A DNA stretch of 64,000 bases from JAHDCJ01 sp039028895. GTDB lineage: Bacteria > Bacteroidota > Bacteroidia > Chitinophagales > Saprospiraceae. Of this stretch, positions 1 to 7,267 are shown piece after piece (position 1 is the stretch's first letter; each line of letters opens with the position of its first letter). The stretch spans positions 1-64,000 of the forward strand of contig JBCCHF010000011.1 of the NCBI GenBank assembly GCA_039028895.1. Reading direction: 5' to 3'. The position numbers and the translations under genes are program-made. The notes under the pieces were generated by a model. It was not told where the DNA came from, made no database searches, and saw only the letters and a list, made by a program, of their open reading frames with translations.

Positions 1-2
1 AC

Positions 3-77
3 CATCACCTCCTCGCAGGAGTGATGCTCAAAGATTAGGCAAGTGGTCGTGGGAAACCACGTCTTCCTAATCCACTT
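3..77. other. Two adjacent strong hairpins, possible structured RNA
   Basis: The sequence shows two hairpins close together. The first runs 3-26, with CATCAC-(C)-TCCT pairing AGGA-GTGATG around a CGC loop. The second runs 34-71, with ATTAGG (34-39) pairing CCTAAT (66-71), AAG (41-43) pairing CTT (63-65), and CGTGG (48-52) pairing CCACG (57-61) closed by a GAAA tetraloop. An alternative pairing AAGTGG (41-46) with CCACTT (72-77) would compete. A GNRA loop on a clean stem is typical of folded RNA, but I do not recognise a family, and the window edge cuts off whatever lies before. Confidence 0.4.
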
Positions 78-107
78 AGACGCCGATGACAGCGCCTGCC
101 CACAACG

Positions 108-148
108 TTGTCCTGCCGGCCGAGCGAAGCGAGGATGGCAGAACAACA
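108..148. repeat. Inverted repeat with GAGCGAAGCGAG loop motif
   Basis: GTTGTCCTGCC (108-118) pairs with GGCAGAACAAC (138-148) at 10 of 11 positions. The loop contains GAGCGAAGCGAG (122-133). The same 12 bases, reversed and complemented, sit in the loop of another inverted repeat at 16636-16683. The right arm runs into the AACAAGTAAATA start of the direct repeat at 145-185, so the two structures form one composite unit. Confidence 0.5.
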
Positions 149-185
149 AGTAAATATCCGCATTGCGTGTATTTGCGCTATATCA
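145..185 (+). repeat. Direct repeat copy 1 of recombinase-flanking family
   Basis: This 41-base stretch matches 892-932 at about 36 positions. Its core, from GTAAATA to TATTTGC, is an imperfect palindrome (arms GTAAATA and TATTTGC, inner CGCA and TGCG) where differences between the copies largely keep the pairing through G-T wobbles. Conserved pairing suggests that the folded or symmetric form matters, as at recombination sites, but that role is inference. Confidence 0.55.
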
Positions 186-308
186 TTTTACTAAGATGGA
201 GTTTTTCTAAGAATAGTTCAACCCTTGTAAACATTGAGTTTGGGTTGAGTTGGTAGTTCAAATGAGGATTAAGTTTCGTCAATTCTTGCCTATTTGGGGT
301 AAACGAAA

Positions 309-341
309 TTATCCGTGTATTATACGGATAGCTACGGATAA
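309..341. repeat. TATCCGT / ATACGGATA inverted repeat
   Basis: TATCCGT (310-316) faces ATACGGATA (322-330), and a further TACGGATA follows at 333-340. The same word family (TATCCGGAT, TATACGGAT) clusters at 2121-2170 on the 5' side of the recombinase gene. The two sites thus bracket the recombinase at a distance and could be recombinase or regulator binding sites. Confidence 0.4.
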
Positions 342-363
342 AAGTTTGCAAGAAGAGTTGGAG

Positions 364-403
364 TTGCGTGTATTTGCGTTATCTGGAGAATATCCGCAAT
401 GCC
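364..403 (+). repeat. Degenerate copies of the flanking repeat
   Basis: TTGCGTGTATTTGCG (364-378) is identical to 163-177 within repeat copy 1. AATATCCGCA (389-398), followed by a diverged ATGCC, matches 153-162 of the same copy. The two halves appear in swapped order, which looks like the junction of two partial repeats rather than one full copy. Confidence 0.45.
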
Positions 404-433
404 AAATATTTCTAACTGGAGAGTGGTAATCAG

Positions 434-473
434 GGCTAACGGAAATGTATAGGACGAGGCGTAACTGTTGGCC
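434..473. repeat. Short inverted repeat GGCTAAC / GTTGGCC
   Basis: GGCTAAC (434-440) and GTTGGCC (467-473) pair over all seven bases with one G-T wobble. The AAC...GTT layout resembles the R' and R'' core boxes of integron attC sites, but both boxes deviate from the RYYYAAC and GTTRRRY consensus at the equivalent base, and the spacing (26 bases) is short. It is listed as an inverted repeat only. Confidence 0.3.
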
Positions 474-515
474 TACCCGCAGCAAACTTAACACTAGAGC
501 CTTGTACTATACATA

Positions 516-896
516 TTGTTATGCGCATTTTTCAAATTCACCTACGAAGATTTCGAAACATTGCCGTCCTAATTTAGCCGAACTTGTTCGCTTTTGCAAT
601 TTTAAAGTTCTGGTTGGTTCTATCTAGAGTGATCCTGTTTGGAAAAACATTCTATTAATTTCTGCCGGTTCTTATTTGGTCGTCCTCTTGGTCTGGAGAC
701 TTATTGGCTGTTCAAGTATTGAAGTTCTGGGAAAATCTTCCGGTTGGATTGTGGTTCGTACTGATTCTCCGTTACTTGGTTCTGCTATAAAAAATTGCAA
801 TTCTAGTTTTGTTATTGTCAGTTCCGGTTTTGCTACGTTACTCAGGCAAAACCTATTTCATATAACACAGACCACGTGTAGACATGTGCATAACAA
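516..896. other. Non-coding block bounded by inverted 12-mers
   Basis: TTGTTATGCGCA (516-527) and TGTGCATAACAA (885-896) are inverted copies matching at 11 of 12 bases. They bracket about 360 bases that hold no convincing gene: the open frames inside are short, cysteine/arginine or low-complexity in composition, and have no start context. Blocks of this kind bounded by inverted boundary motifs resemble gene-cassette units, but no cassette gene can be named. Confidence 0.35.
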
Positions 897-932
897 GTAA
901 ATACCCGCATTGCGTATATTTACTTTATATCA
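892..932 (+). repeat. Direct repeat copy 2 of recombinase-flanking family
   Basis: This copy matches 145-185 at about 36 of 41 positions and lies just beyond the 3' end of the recombinase gene. Its core, from GTAAATA (897-903) to TATTTAC (917-923), is a near-perfect palindrome with only two unpaired pairs. Its position next to the recombinase gene makes it the best candidate for a site that enzyme acts on. Confidence 0.55.
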
Positions 933-938
933 CCACCC

Positions 939-2081
939 CTAATTTACCAAATCCAAAGGACTCCGAATATTACTCAACCGATTAATCGCCACGTGCGTAT
1001 AAATCTCAGTCGTCTTACTGCTACTATGTCCCAATAATACCTGGATCGACCTTAGGTCAGTACCAGACTCCAGCAGATGGGTAGCAAAACTGTGGCGAAG
1101 GACATGCGCCGTTACACGCTTTCGAATACCCGCTTTTCGGGCCGCGCCTTTGATGACAGACTGTACGCTTCGACCAGAATAAGGACCGCCTTCCTGACCC
1201 TCAAAAAGATAGTCTTTGGGCCGCCATTCGAGATAATACGTCCGAAGGTCAGTGATGGCACTACGACTAAGTAAGGTGTAGCGATCCTTTTTGCCTTTAC
1301 CGCCGCACACTCTGATCAACATGCGCTTACTGTCAATGTCAGAGATCTTGAGATTGAGCAGTTCGCTCATTCTTAGTCCTGCGGAATACAAAAGGCCGGC
1401 GATACAACGATGTTTGATATTATTGGTCGAATTGATCAAGGCGATGGCCTCCTCCTTCGATAACACTGTGGGTAACTTTCGCACCTTTCTAGGACGAGGA
1501 ATAGCATAAAACCGATTGGGCATACCTAAAACTACCTCGTAATAGAACTTGATGGCATTGATCATTTGGTTGAGATAGGAATTGGATCTCCCCGCCTGAA
1601 CAAGCACTTGCAGAAAGCTCTGAATCTCATTCTCGCTGATCTCATGAAGCTCCAATTCAGTGAAATGATTAATGAACTTCTCAAAGCAATTAACATAAGC
1701 CTTGACCGTATTTATAGAATAGCGATGGACTTCCAATTTTTGTAAGTAGGGTTCAGGACAACGCCTGTAGCTATCAGACAGAGTTCGGTTGCGATAGAAG
1801 TCAACACTTAAGGGGTCATTCTTTGCTGCCTTTCGCCTGTTCGAATAAAAATAATTGCCGTTGATCCACGCCGTGCCCTTGAACGTCTTGAAGATCAACT
1901 TCAGATTATCAGGGGTATTAGGCAAAAAAGGCATGCCGATCGTGTCGTTCCACTGAACTTCCGGTAGATCATTGACCAGGCCCATCAGATTTTTGTCCGG
2001 ATAAAACTGGAGCCCGATCTTCTTTTCCCCTTCAATCAGGAGATGTTTAAGTGTGATATGTTTATTCAGCTTTTTCATCAT
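939..2081 (-). CDS. Tyrosine recombinase (XerC/D-like integrase)
   Basis: This is a 380-residue site-specific recombinase of the lambda-integrase family. About 110 N-terminal residues precede a SAM-like core-binding domain (about 115-200) and the catalytic domain (about 205-370). The catalytic set is complete: Arg237 in AGLRMSE, Lys262 in GGKGKKDR, His326 and Arg329 in HVLRH, His352 in LLGH, and the nucleophile Tyr361 in IYTHV. The additional helix that marks true integron integrases (IntI) is not seen between GKGKKDR and HVLRH. The gene's 3' end faces about 900 bases of repeats and hairpins, and its 5' side faces TATCCGGAT repeats. Such recombinases cut and rejoin DNA at short inverted sites; acting on the neighbouring repeats is inference. 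Confidence 0.93.
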   Translation of the reverse strand: MMKKLNKHITLKHLLIEGEKKIGLQFYPDKNLMGLVNDLPEVQWNDTIGMPFLPNTPDNLKLIFKTFKGTAWINGNYFYSNRRKAAKNDPLSVDFYRNRTLSDSYRRCPEPYLQKLEVHRYSINTVKAYVNCFEKFINHFTELELHEISENEIQSFLQVLVQAGRSNSYLNQMINAIKFYYEVVLGMPNRFYAIPRPRKVRKLPTVLSKEEAIALINSTNNIKHRCIAGLLYSAGLRMSELLNLKISDIDSKRMLIRVCGGKGKKDRYTLLSRSAITDLRTYYLEWRPKDYLFEGQEGGPYSGRSVQSVIKGAARKAGIRKRVTAHVLRHSFATHLLESGTDLRSIQVLLGHSSSKTTEIYTHVAINRLSNIRSPLDLVN

Positions 2082-2120
2082 GCCTGCAATAAATAGGAGA
2101 ATGAGTATATTAGTCGTTAA

Positions 2121-2170
2121 TTATCCGGATATATACGGATATAAGCGAGTGTTTCCGGAACTATCCGGAT
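2121..2170. promoter_or_regulatory. Cluster of TATCCGGAT repeats between divergent genes
   Basis: In the 92-base gap between the recombinase start (2081, minus) and the next gene (2174, plus) lie TATCCGGAT (2122-2130), TATACGGAT (2132-2140), TTCCGGAA (2153-2160) and TATCCGGAT (2162-2170). Four near-palindromic copies in such a short divergent region suggest a binding site for the recombinase or a regulator of both genes. A related inverted pair lies at 309-341. Confidence 0.5.
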
Positions 2171-2173
2171 AAA

Positions 2174-2572
2174 ATGAGAAAAATGGAAAAAAGACACTGT
2201 CCGGTATGCGGAGATACTATCCAGGGACGTAGAGACAAACGATTTTGCACCGACCAGTGCAGAGCCGTTTTTAATAATGATAAAAAAAGAGAGTCAGAAG
2301 GCTATATCCTTGAGATCAATCGAATCCTAAGAAAAAACAGAGGGATACTGAAAGCCATAAATCCACAAGGGAGGAGTACTGTTAAAATGGAATATTTGAA
2401 ATTACAAGGATTTGATTTTAGGTATTTTACAACGTATTATAGAACCAAATCTGGAAATGTTTACTTCTTTTGTTACGAATTTGGGTACCTGAATATTGAA
2501 GATGACAAAGTGCTCATTATAAACCGACAAAGTTACATGGATAAATTCCCCAACGTCCTTCCAAAACTATAA
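2174..2572 (+). CDS. Zn-ribbon protein, DUF2116-like
   Basis: A 132-residue protein with an N-terminal treble-clef or zinc-ribbon built from Cys9, Cys12, Cys25 and Cys29 (HCPVCG ... RFCTDQCR). This signature is common in Bacteroidota proteins assigned to DUF2116. The remaining hundred residues are mixed alpha/beta with no motif I recognise. A second in-frame ATG at 2183 (MEKRHC) could be the real start, since neither ATG has a ribosome binding site. It is divergent from the recombinase and shares the TATCCGGAT-rich spacer. Nucleic-acid binding is plausible from the finger but not shown. Confidence 0.8.
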   Translation: MRKMEKRHCPVCGDTIQGRRDKRFCTDQCRAVFNNDKKRESEGYILEINRILRKNRGILKAINPQGRSTVKMEYLKLQGFDFRYFTTYYRTKSGNVYFFCYEFGYLNIEDDKVLIINRQSYMDKFPNVLPKL

Positions 2573-2587
2573 CACTAAAATCACCCA

Positions 2588-4525
2588 ATGATGAAGAAGA
2601 TACAATATTTAATATTCGCATTTACCGCAATGCTCATTTTAGGTTGCAATAGCAGCCCGGATAAGCCCACCCAAATTGAAGCCAATGAACCATCAACGCC
2701 TTTCGAAGATGCACCGGAATGGGCCTCAGAAGTAGTCTGGTATCAGATTTTTGTAGAGCGTTTCCGCAATGGCGACCCAACCAACGATCCTACCAAAATC
2801 GATATCGAAGGCACTTATCCGGGGGTGATTCCCGAAAATTGGGCCATGACCCCATGGACCCACGACTGGTACAAACCCAATGACTGGTTTAGTGAATTGG
2901 AAGGGGCAAAAGACTTCGGCGGATGGCCAATTGAAAACTTTGGCCAAAAAGCACAGTTACGCCGATATGGCGGTGACATGCAAGGTGTGTTGGATAAAAT
3001 AAATTATCTCGATTCATTAGGTGTGACAGCGGTATATTTTAATCCGGTCAATGATGCACCTTCCCTGCACAAATACGATGCTCGACACTGGAGACACGTC
3101 GACCGTACATTCGGGCCTGACCCTAAAAAAGACATCGCCACCATGGCCGCTGAAACCCCTGATGACCCATCCACATGGCAGTGGACGGAAGCCGATAAAA
3201 TGTTTCTGCAGGTCATCAACGAGATGCATGCACGCGGAATGAAAGTGATCCTCGACTTTTCATGGAACCACACAGGCCATACCTTTTGGGCCTGGCAAGA
3301 TGTCCTGGAAAAACAACAGGAATCCAAATACGCTGATTGGTATTGGATCAAAAATTTTGATGACCCGGCTACACCGGAGAATGAATTCGAATACCGCGGC
3401 TGGTTTGGCGTTCATGACCTTCCGGAAATTCGGGAAACCGAATACCACGACCATGCAGAAGCCATCGTCCCGTTTGACGGTCAACTCTATAACAGCAAAG
3501 TCAAAGAACATATCTTTAATGTATCTCAACGTTGGCTCGACCCCAATAATGATGGCAATCCCTCGGATGGGGTTGATGGATTCAGGCTCGACGTAGCAGC
3601 AGAATTACCCTTTGGGTTCTGGAGAGATTACCGCAAATTTGTTCGTGATATCAATCCAGATGCGTACCTGCTTGGTGAAGTATGGTGGGAGGTATGGCCC
3701 GACAAATTACTCGACCCGAAACCATTCGTAGAAGGCGATATTTTCGATGCACCAATGAACTATCGCTGGTACCGGGCAGCAAGGCATTTCTTCAATGCGG
3801 CACCTGATGAAATTCCCGTTACTGAATTTGTTGCCAAACTCAAACAATTGGGGGAAAACCTCCGTAAGACTACCAATTATTCAATGATGAACCTCATGGC
3901 CAGCCACGATTCGCCCAGGGTTTTGACATCCTTATTCAACAAAAACAAATACAAGTATAATTGTACACCTTTTGAAGGATGGGAGTACAAGGTCCATAGA
4001 CCAGATGAAGCCACCTACGCGACACTTGCATTGATGCTGGCCCATCAATTCACTTACATCGGATCACCACATATCTGGGCTGGCGACGAGATGGGTATGT
4101 GGGGAGGGGATGACCCTTCCTGCCGCAAACCACTGACCTGGCCTGATATGGAATTCGAATCGGAAACGATTGGTTGGGATGGCAATCCACGTGACCTTGA
4201 TGAGGTCGGATTTAATCAGACGCTATTCGATTTTTACCGGAAGGTGATTAGTATCCGCAATAACAACTCTGTGCTGACCAAAGGCGATATCGAATTCATC
4301 AAGTCTGATGATGACAATAAAATATTGGCGTACTCTAGATTTGATAATGCCAATGAAGTGATCGCTGTTTTCAATACCAGCAATGAAACGAAAGAAGTTT
4401 CGGTGCCGCGCAAATTCGAAAAAGCCTACGCGGATATGCTCAGAAACCAGCCATTAAGCTTTGGAGAAGAAGGATTGATCCTTGAAATGCCGGCAAGGTC
4501 TGCTTCGATCCTGGTTAGTCAGTAA
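2588..4525 (+). CDS. GH13 alpha-amylase family lipoprotein
   Basis: A 645-residue glycoside hydrolase of family 13, predicted to hydrolyse alpha-1,4 (or alpha-1,6) glucans at the cell surface or in the periplasm. The N-terminus is a lipoprotein signal ending in LILGC (Cys20). The barrel begins at VWYQIFVERF. The catalytic residues can be read: nucleophile Asp335 in GFRLDVA, acid/base Glu364 in LLGEVWW, and Asp441 in ASHDSPR. Overall layout resembles neopullulanase or SusA-type enzymes, but no SusC/SusD pair lies nearby, so this is not a canonical starch-utilisation locus. A glycosyltransferase gene follows after only seven bases, suggesting co-transcription. A second ATG follows the first directly, so the start could be one codon later. 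Confidence 0.93.
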   Translation: MMKKIQYLIFAFTAMLILGCNSSPDKPTQIEANEPSTPFEDAPEWASEVVWYQIFVERFRNGDPTNDPTKIDIEGTYPGVIPENWAMTPWTHDWYKPNDWFSELEGAKDFGGWPIENFGQKAQLRRYGGDMQGVLDKINYLDSLGVTAVYFNPVNDAPSLHKYDARHWRHVDRTFGPDPKKDIATMAAETPDDPSTWQWTEADKMFLQVINEMHARGMKVILDFSWNHTGHTFWAWQDVLEKQQESKYADWYWIKNFDDPATPENEFEYRGWFGVHDLPEIRETEYHDHAEAIVPFDGQLYNSKVKEHIFNVSQRWLDPNNDGNPSDGVDGFRLDVAAELPFGFWRDYRKFVRDINPDAYLLGEVWWEVWPDKLLDPKPFVEGDIFDAPMNYRWYRAARHFFNAAPDEIPVTEFVAKLKQLGENLRKTTNYSMMNLMASHDSPRVLTSLFNKNKYKYNCTPFEGWEYKVHRPDEATYATLALMLAHQFTYIGSPHIWAGDEMGMWGGDDPSCRKPLTWPDMEFESETIGWDGNPRDLDEVGFNQTLFDFYRKVISIRNNNSVLTKGDIEFIKSDDDNKILAYSRFDNANEVIAVFNTSNETKEVSVPRKFEKAYADMLRNQPLSFGEEGLILEMPARSASILVSQ

Positions 4526-4532
4526 TTGACTA

Positions 4533-5291
4533 ATGTTGATCTCTTTTGTCATTCCGGCTTTTAATGAAGAAGCCTACATTACCAATACTCTTCAGCAACT
4601 ACATACAGCCCTGAAAAGTGTAGAGCAAACTGCTTTGAGCTGGGAGATCATCGTTTGCAATAACAACTCTTCGGATTGTACGGCGCAATTGGCAAAAGAC
4701 ATGGGGGCCAATGTGGTTTTCGAACCCAAAAATCAGATTTCAAAAGCCCGTAATACGGGTGCCGCCACTGCAAAAGGCGATTGGCTGATCTTTTTGGATG
4801 CCGACTCCTATCCTAATGAAGGCCTCTTACTGGAAGTGGTACAAATCATTAAAACTGATAAACATATTGGCTTTGGCACAACGATCACTGTCAAAGACGG
4901 CAGCCTGTTTAACAAGTTAAGGATGGAACGGCTAAATCCTTTTTTCAGATTTTTCAAGTTCAGTGGCGGTGTTTTTCTCGGTTGCAGGAAACAAGATTTT
5001 GAAACCATAGAAGGATTTAGTGATGAACTTTATGCCTTGGAGGAATTCGACTTCATATTCCGCCTCAAGCAACTAGGGAAAAAGAGTAGAAAGGGATTTA
5101 CTGTTTTGCACAAACACCCTGTCATAACTTCAGGGAGAAAGGGTGAATTAAAAGGGTCAGACTTAATCCGATTGATGTTTTCAAATGTTGCGGCGATTAT
5201 CCTGTTCATACTGTATTATTTCCTTCCGGGAAAATTGTTCAGCATGATCAACTCCAGATTTTTAGGATATTGGTACAAAATCAGAAAATAA
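4533..5291 (+). CDS. Glycosyltransferase family 2
   Basis: A 252-residue GT-A fold glycosyltransferase of family 2. The N-terminal nucleotide-sugar site is seen as ISFVIPAFNEE, followed by ICNNNSSDCT-like strand-loop and the metal-binding motif FLDADS near residue 90, with EEFDFIFRLK as the probable acceptor-site acid. A hydrophobic stretch near the C-terminus (SNVAAIILFILYYFLPG) probably anchors it to the inner face of the membrane. It starts seven bases after the GH13 gene and is probably translated from the same message. The sugar donor and acceptor cannot be told; cell-envelope glycan or glycolipid synthesis is the usual role of this family. Confidence 0.9.
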   Translation: MLISFVIPAFNEEAYITNTLQQLHTALKSVEQTALSWEIIVCNNNSSDCTAQLAKDMGANVVFEPKNQISKARNTGAATAKGDWLIFLDADSYPNEGLLLEVVQIIKTDKHIGFGTTITVKDGSLFNKLRMERLNPFFRFFKFSGGVFLGCRKQDFETIEGFSDELYALEEFDFIFRLKQLGKKSRKGFTVLHKHPVITSGRKGELKGSDLIRLMFSNVAAIILFILYYFLPGKLFSMINSRFLGYWYKIRK

Positions 5292-5297
5292 AATTCG

Positions 5298-5349
5298 CTT
5301 TGCATAGCTCTGCGAAAACTATTTGCGGTTCTCTGCGGTGAAAAAAAAG
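5298..5349 (+). repeat. Dispersed CTTTGCG/CTCTGCGG intergenic repeat, copy A
   Basis: This gap holds CTTTGCATAGCTCTGCG, then TTTGCGGTTCTCTGCGGTG followed by a run of A. Related CTTTGCG / CTCTGCG strings followed by A-rich tracts lie at 24690-24737, 34771-34820, 40814-40862, around 57211-57240, and near 9941-10061. All lie between genes, mostly just after a stop codon. Confidence 0.5.
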
Positions 5350-5398
5350 AATTTACTGATCGCAAAATAGCATTTCCCGAATCTTTATATTTTGGAAT

Positions 5399-5878
5399 AT
5401 GAAAGACTACGTAGCAAGGATCCGTTCCAAAATCGGAACTGATCTGTTCATCCATCCCGCAGCCCGGATTATCATCGAAAATGAAAAAGGGGAGATCCTC
5501 TTTGTCAGAAAAACAGATCGAGATCGACTCGCCCTTCCAGCAGGCGGATTTGAAGAAAATGAAGACATTGAAACCTGCATCAAAAGGGAAGTCAAGGAAG
5601 AAACGGGTATTGAGCTCTTGCAACTCGAAGTGATAGGTATCAGCACCAGGCCAGCCCAGGAAATAGTACATTATCCCAATGGAGATTTAATCCAATACTT
5701 TACTATCGAATTTTATTGTAATAAATTTGAAGGTGTGCTTGAGGTGAGAGACAAAGCAGAGATTGCTGAAGCCATGTTTATGGACAAAGCCAACCTGCAA
5801 TTCATTCCTGAAAATGAAAAATCGATCATTGAAAGTTGGGCCTACTTTCAGAAGCATGGCAAGCTAATGTTGAAGTAA
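5399..5878 (+). CDS. NUDIX hydrolase
   Basis: A 159-residue NUDIX pyrophosphatase. The complete box is present: GGFEENEDIETC..KREVKEETGI fits G-x5-E-x7-R-E-U-x-E-E-x-G-U, giving the Mg2+-binding Glu residues. The family cleaves nucleoside diphosphates linked to another group; the exact substrate (NDP-sugar, dNTP, cofactor) cannot be read from the sequence. No signal peptide is present, so it is cytoplasmic. It stands alone between a dispersed repeat and a YdeI-like gene. A TATATTTTG string sits directly before the ATG and only partly fits the phylum's -7 promoter element. Confidence 0.92.
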   Translation: MKDYVARIRSKIGTDLFIHPAARIIIENEKGEILFVRKTDRDRLALPAGGFEENEDIETCIKREVKEETGIELLQLEVIGISTRPAQEIVHYPNGDLIQYFTIEFYCNKFEGVLEVRDKAEIAEAMFMDKANLQFIPENEKSIIESWAYFQKHGKLMLK

Positions 5879-5983
5879 TCTAAATCCCGGGTTTTAGGTG
5901 GCTATTCTCCAAAACGTATCTATTTAACGAACAATGGGTGTGCAAAATTCATTATACAAGCATCATCTCCGATCTAAAGGATT

Positions 5984-6454
5984 ATGCCAGAATTTACTTT
6001 TGAAACCACCGTCCAGCAATTAGAAAAACGAAAAGGGGGGTATTTTTACCTGAAGATTGATGCATCCATTGTTAATCAGTTTGAACGGAAGCGGGCTACA
6101 AGGCTAATCTGTACAATTGACGGCAAACTATCCTATCAGTGCGGTCTCAACCATTTTGGCGATGGCCATTTCTTCATCATTATTGCCACCCGGTACATCA
6201 AACAGTTGAAGAAACAATTGGGAGATAAGATCACATTTTTCCTTGAAGAAGATCCCAATCCACTTGGTGTTGAAGTGCCTGAAGTCCTGGAAGTTTTATT
6301 AGAGCAAGATGAAGAGGCCAAAGCCAGTTATGAAAAAATGACAGATGGGAGAAAACGCAGCCTCATACATGCGATGACCCGCATTAAGAACATAGACAAG
6401 CAGGTTGAACTAGCGCTGAAGTTCCTGGCCGAGCAACGAGCCAAAAGTCGGTAG
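5984..6454 (+). CDS. YdeI/OmpD-associated-like protein with DUF1905 domain
   Basis: A 156-residue cytoplasmic protein. The N-terminal 90 residues (TFETTVQQLEKRKGGYFYLKI ... KKQLGDKITFFLEEDPNP) fit the DUF1905 beta-barrel, and the C-terminal helical part (LLEQDEEAKASYEKMTDGRKRSLIHAMTRIKN) fits the YdeI 'bacteriocin-protection' helical region. The two domains usually occur together. Their biochemical role is not established, and protection against peptides is only known by name for distant relatives. The gene is flanked by about 100 bases on each side and appears to be monocistronic. Confidence 0.8.
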   Translation: MPEFTFETTVQQLEKRKGGYFYLKIDASIVNQFERKRATRLICTIDGKLSYQCGLNHFGDGHFFIIIATRYIKQLKKQLGDKITFFLEEDPNPLGVEVPEVLEVLLEQDEEAKASYEKMTDGRKRSLIHAMTRIKNIDKQVELALKFLAEQRAKSR

Positions 6455-6574
6455 AGGGATTCCTAAATCCCAAAATCATTGCTCACTGAAAAAAAATATG
6501 ATCAGGCGCAAGTTTTTGATGTTTTTGACATCTGATTGTCAGGAGACAATCATTCAAACACACGAAAAAGAGAT

Positions 6575-7267
6575 ATGAAGCAATTTTTACTTGCGCTCTT
6601 CTTGCTGAATTCGTTCAATTTATCCGCTCAGGATTCACAGAATTTATCGGTTAATTTTAAGCCAACCTTCAATGGCGAGCCCCTTGTGCTCACTGACGAT
6701 GAGGCTGACCTTTCCGGCAAGGATATTCAAATTGAAACTTTCCGCTTTTACATTTCTAAAGTCGAGCTCCTCAATGGCGGTGAAATTGTTTACGAAGAAC
6801 CCAATAGTTTCCATCTGCTCGATGTCTCGAATCCACTGAGCTTGAATTTGAGCTTGAATTTTGAATTTAACGCCCAAAATCCTATTACCCACCTCAAATT
6901 CCAAATCGGCATCGATAGCCTCACTAATGTATCCGGCGCTTTTGGTGGCGACCTCGACCCCAGTAACGGCATGTACTGGACATGGCAAAGTGGATACATC
7001 AATTTCAAATTGGAAGGTGTGGCAGCAGAATGTCCAGCACGACATAACCGATTTCAATTTCATATTGGGGGTTACCAGGGGCCTTACAAAGCACTGCAAA
7101 CTGTCTCGCTTCCTGTTGCTAATATTGAGGAAGTCAATATCCAATTACGCCTTGAAGACTTTATGGGAAAAATAAATCTCGAAGAAACCTACCAGGTCAT
7201 GAGTCCAAATAAAATCTCACATGAACTGGCCATTCTATTACCCTCAATGTTCTCTATAGTGCGATGA
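6575..7267 (+). CDS. MbnP-like copper-associated periplasmic protein
   Basis: A 230-residue secreted protein of the MbnP family. I place the start at 6575, giving the signal peptide MKQFLLALFLLNSFNLSA; an upstream ATG at 6536 would add an arginine-rich stretch before it. Family hallmarks are the FYISKVEL strand, the GMYWTWQSGYINFKLEG motif with Trp135 and Trp137, and RHNRFQFHIGG with His157 and His163. In methanotroph MbnP a tryptophan is oxidised to a kynurenine by the partner MbnH and helps bind copper (established). Here the stop codon overlaps the ATG of an MbnH-like gene, so the same pairing is likely. Which Trp would be modified cannot be told. Confidence 0.85.
   Translation: MKQFLLALFLLNSFNLSAQDSQNLSVNFKPTFNGEPLVLTDDEADLSGKDIQIETFRFYISKVELLNGGEIVYEEPNSFHLLDVSNPLSLNLSLNFEFNAQNPITHLKFQIGIDSLTNVSGAFGGDLDPSNGMYWTWQSGYINFKLEGVAAECPARHNRFQFHIGGYQGPYKALQTVSLPVANIEEVNIQLRLEDFMGKINLEETYQVMSPNKISHELAILLPSMFSIVR

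Noticed and set aside
309..494. Minus-strand open frame over repeats at 309-494
   Set aside because: It covers the TATCCGT inverted repeat and the degenerate repeats and has no family resemblance or start signal; treated as non-coding.
445..900. Two short plus-strand open frames (445-627 and 676-900) in the recombinase-flanking block
   Set aside because: Both have cysteine- or serine-rich composition unlike a real protein, no start context, and run across the inverted boundary motifs; 676-900 starts at a non-ATG codon and ends inside the repeat copy 2.
939..2081. Calling the recombinase a true integron integrase (IntI)
   Set aside because: The extra helix between the second and third catalytic patches that defines IntI is not present, and the inverted repeats only loosely fit attC core boxes.
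2588..5291. A starch-utilisation (Sus-type) locus around the GH13 gene
   Set aside because: No SusC/SusD-like pair is near; the only TonB receptor (27267-29435) is 23 kb away and belongs to a different operon.
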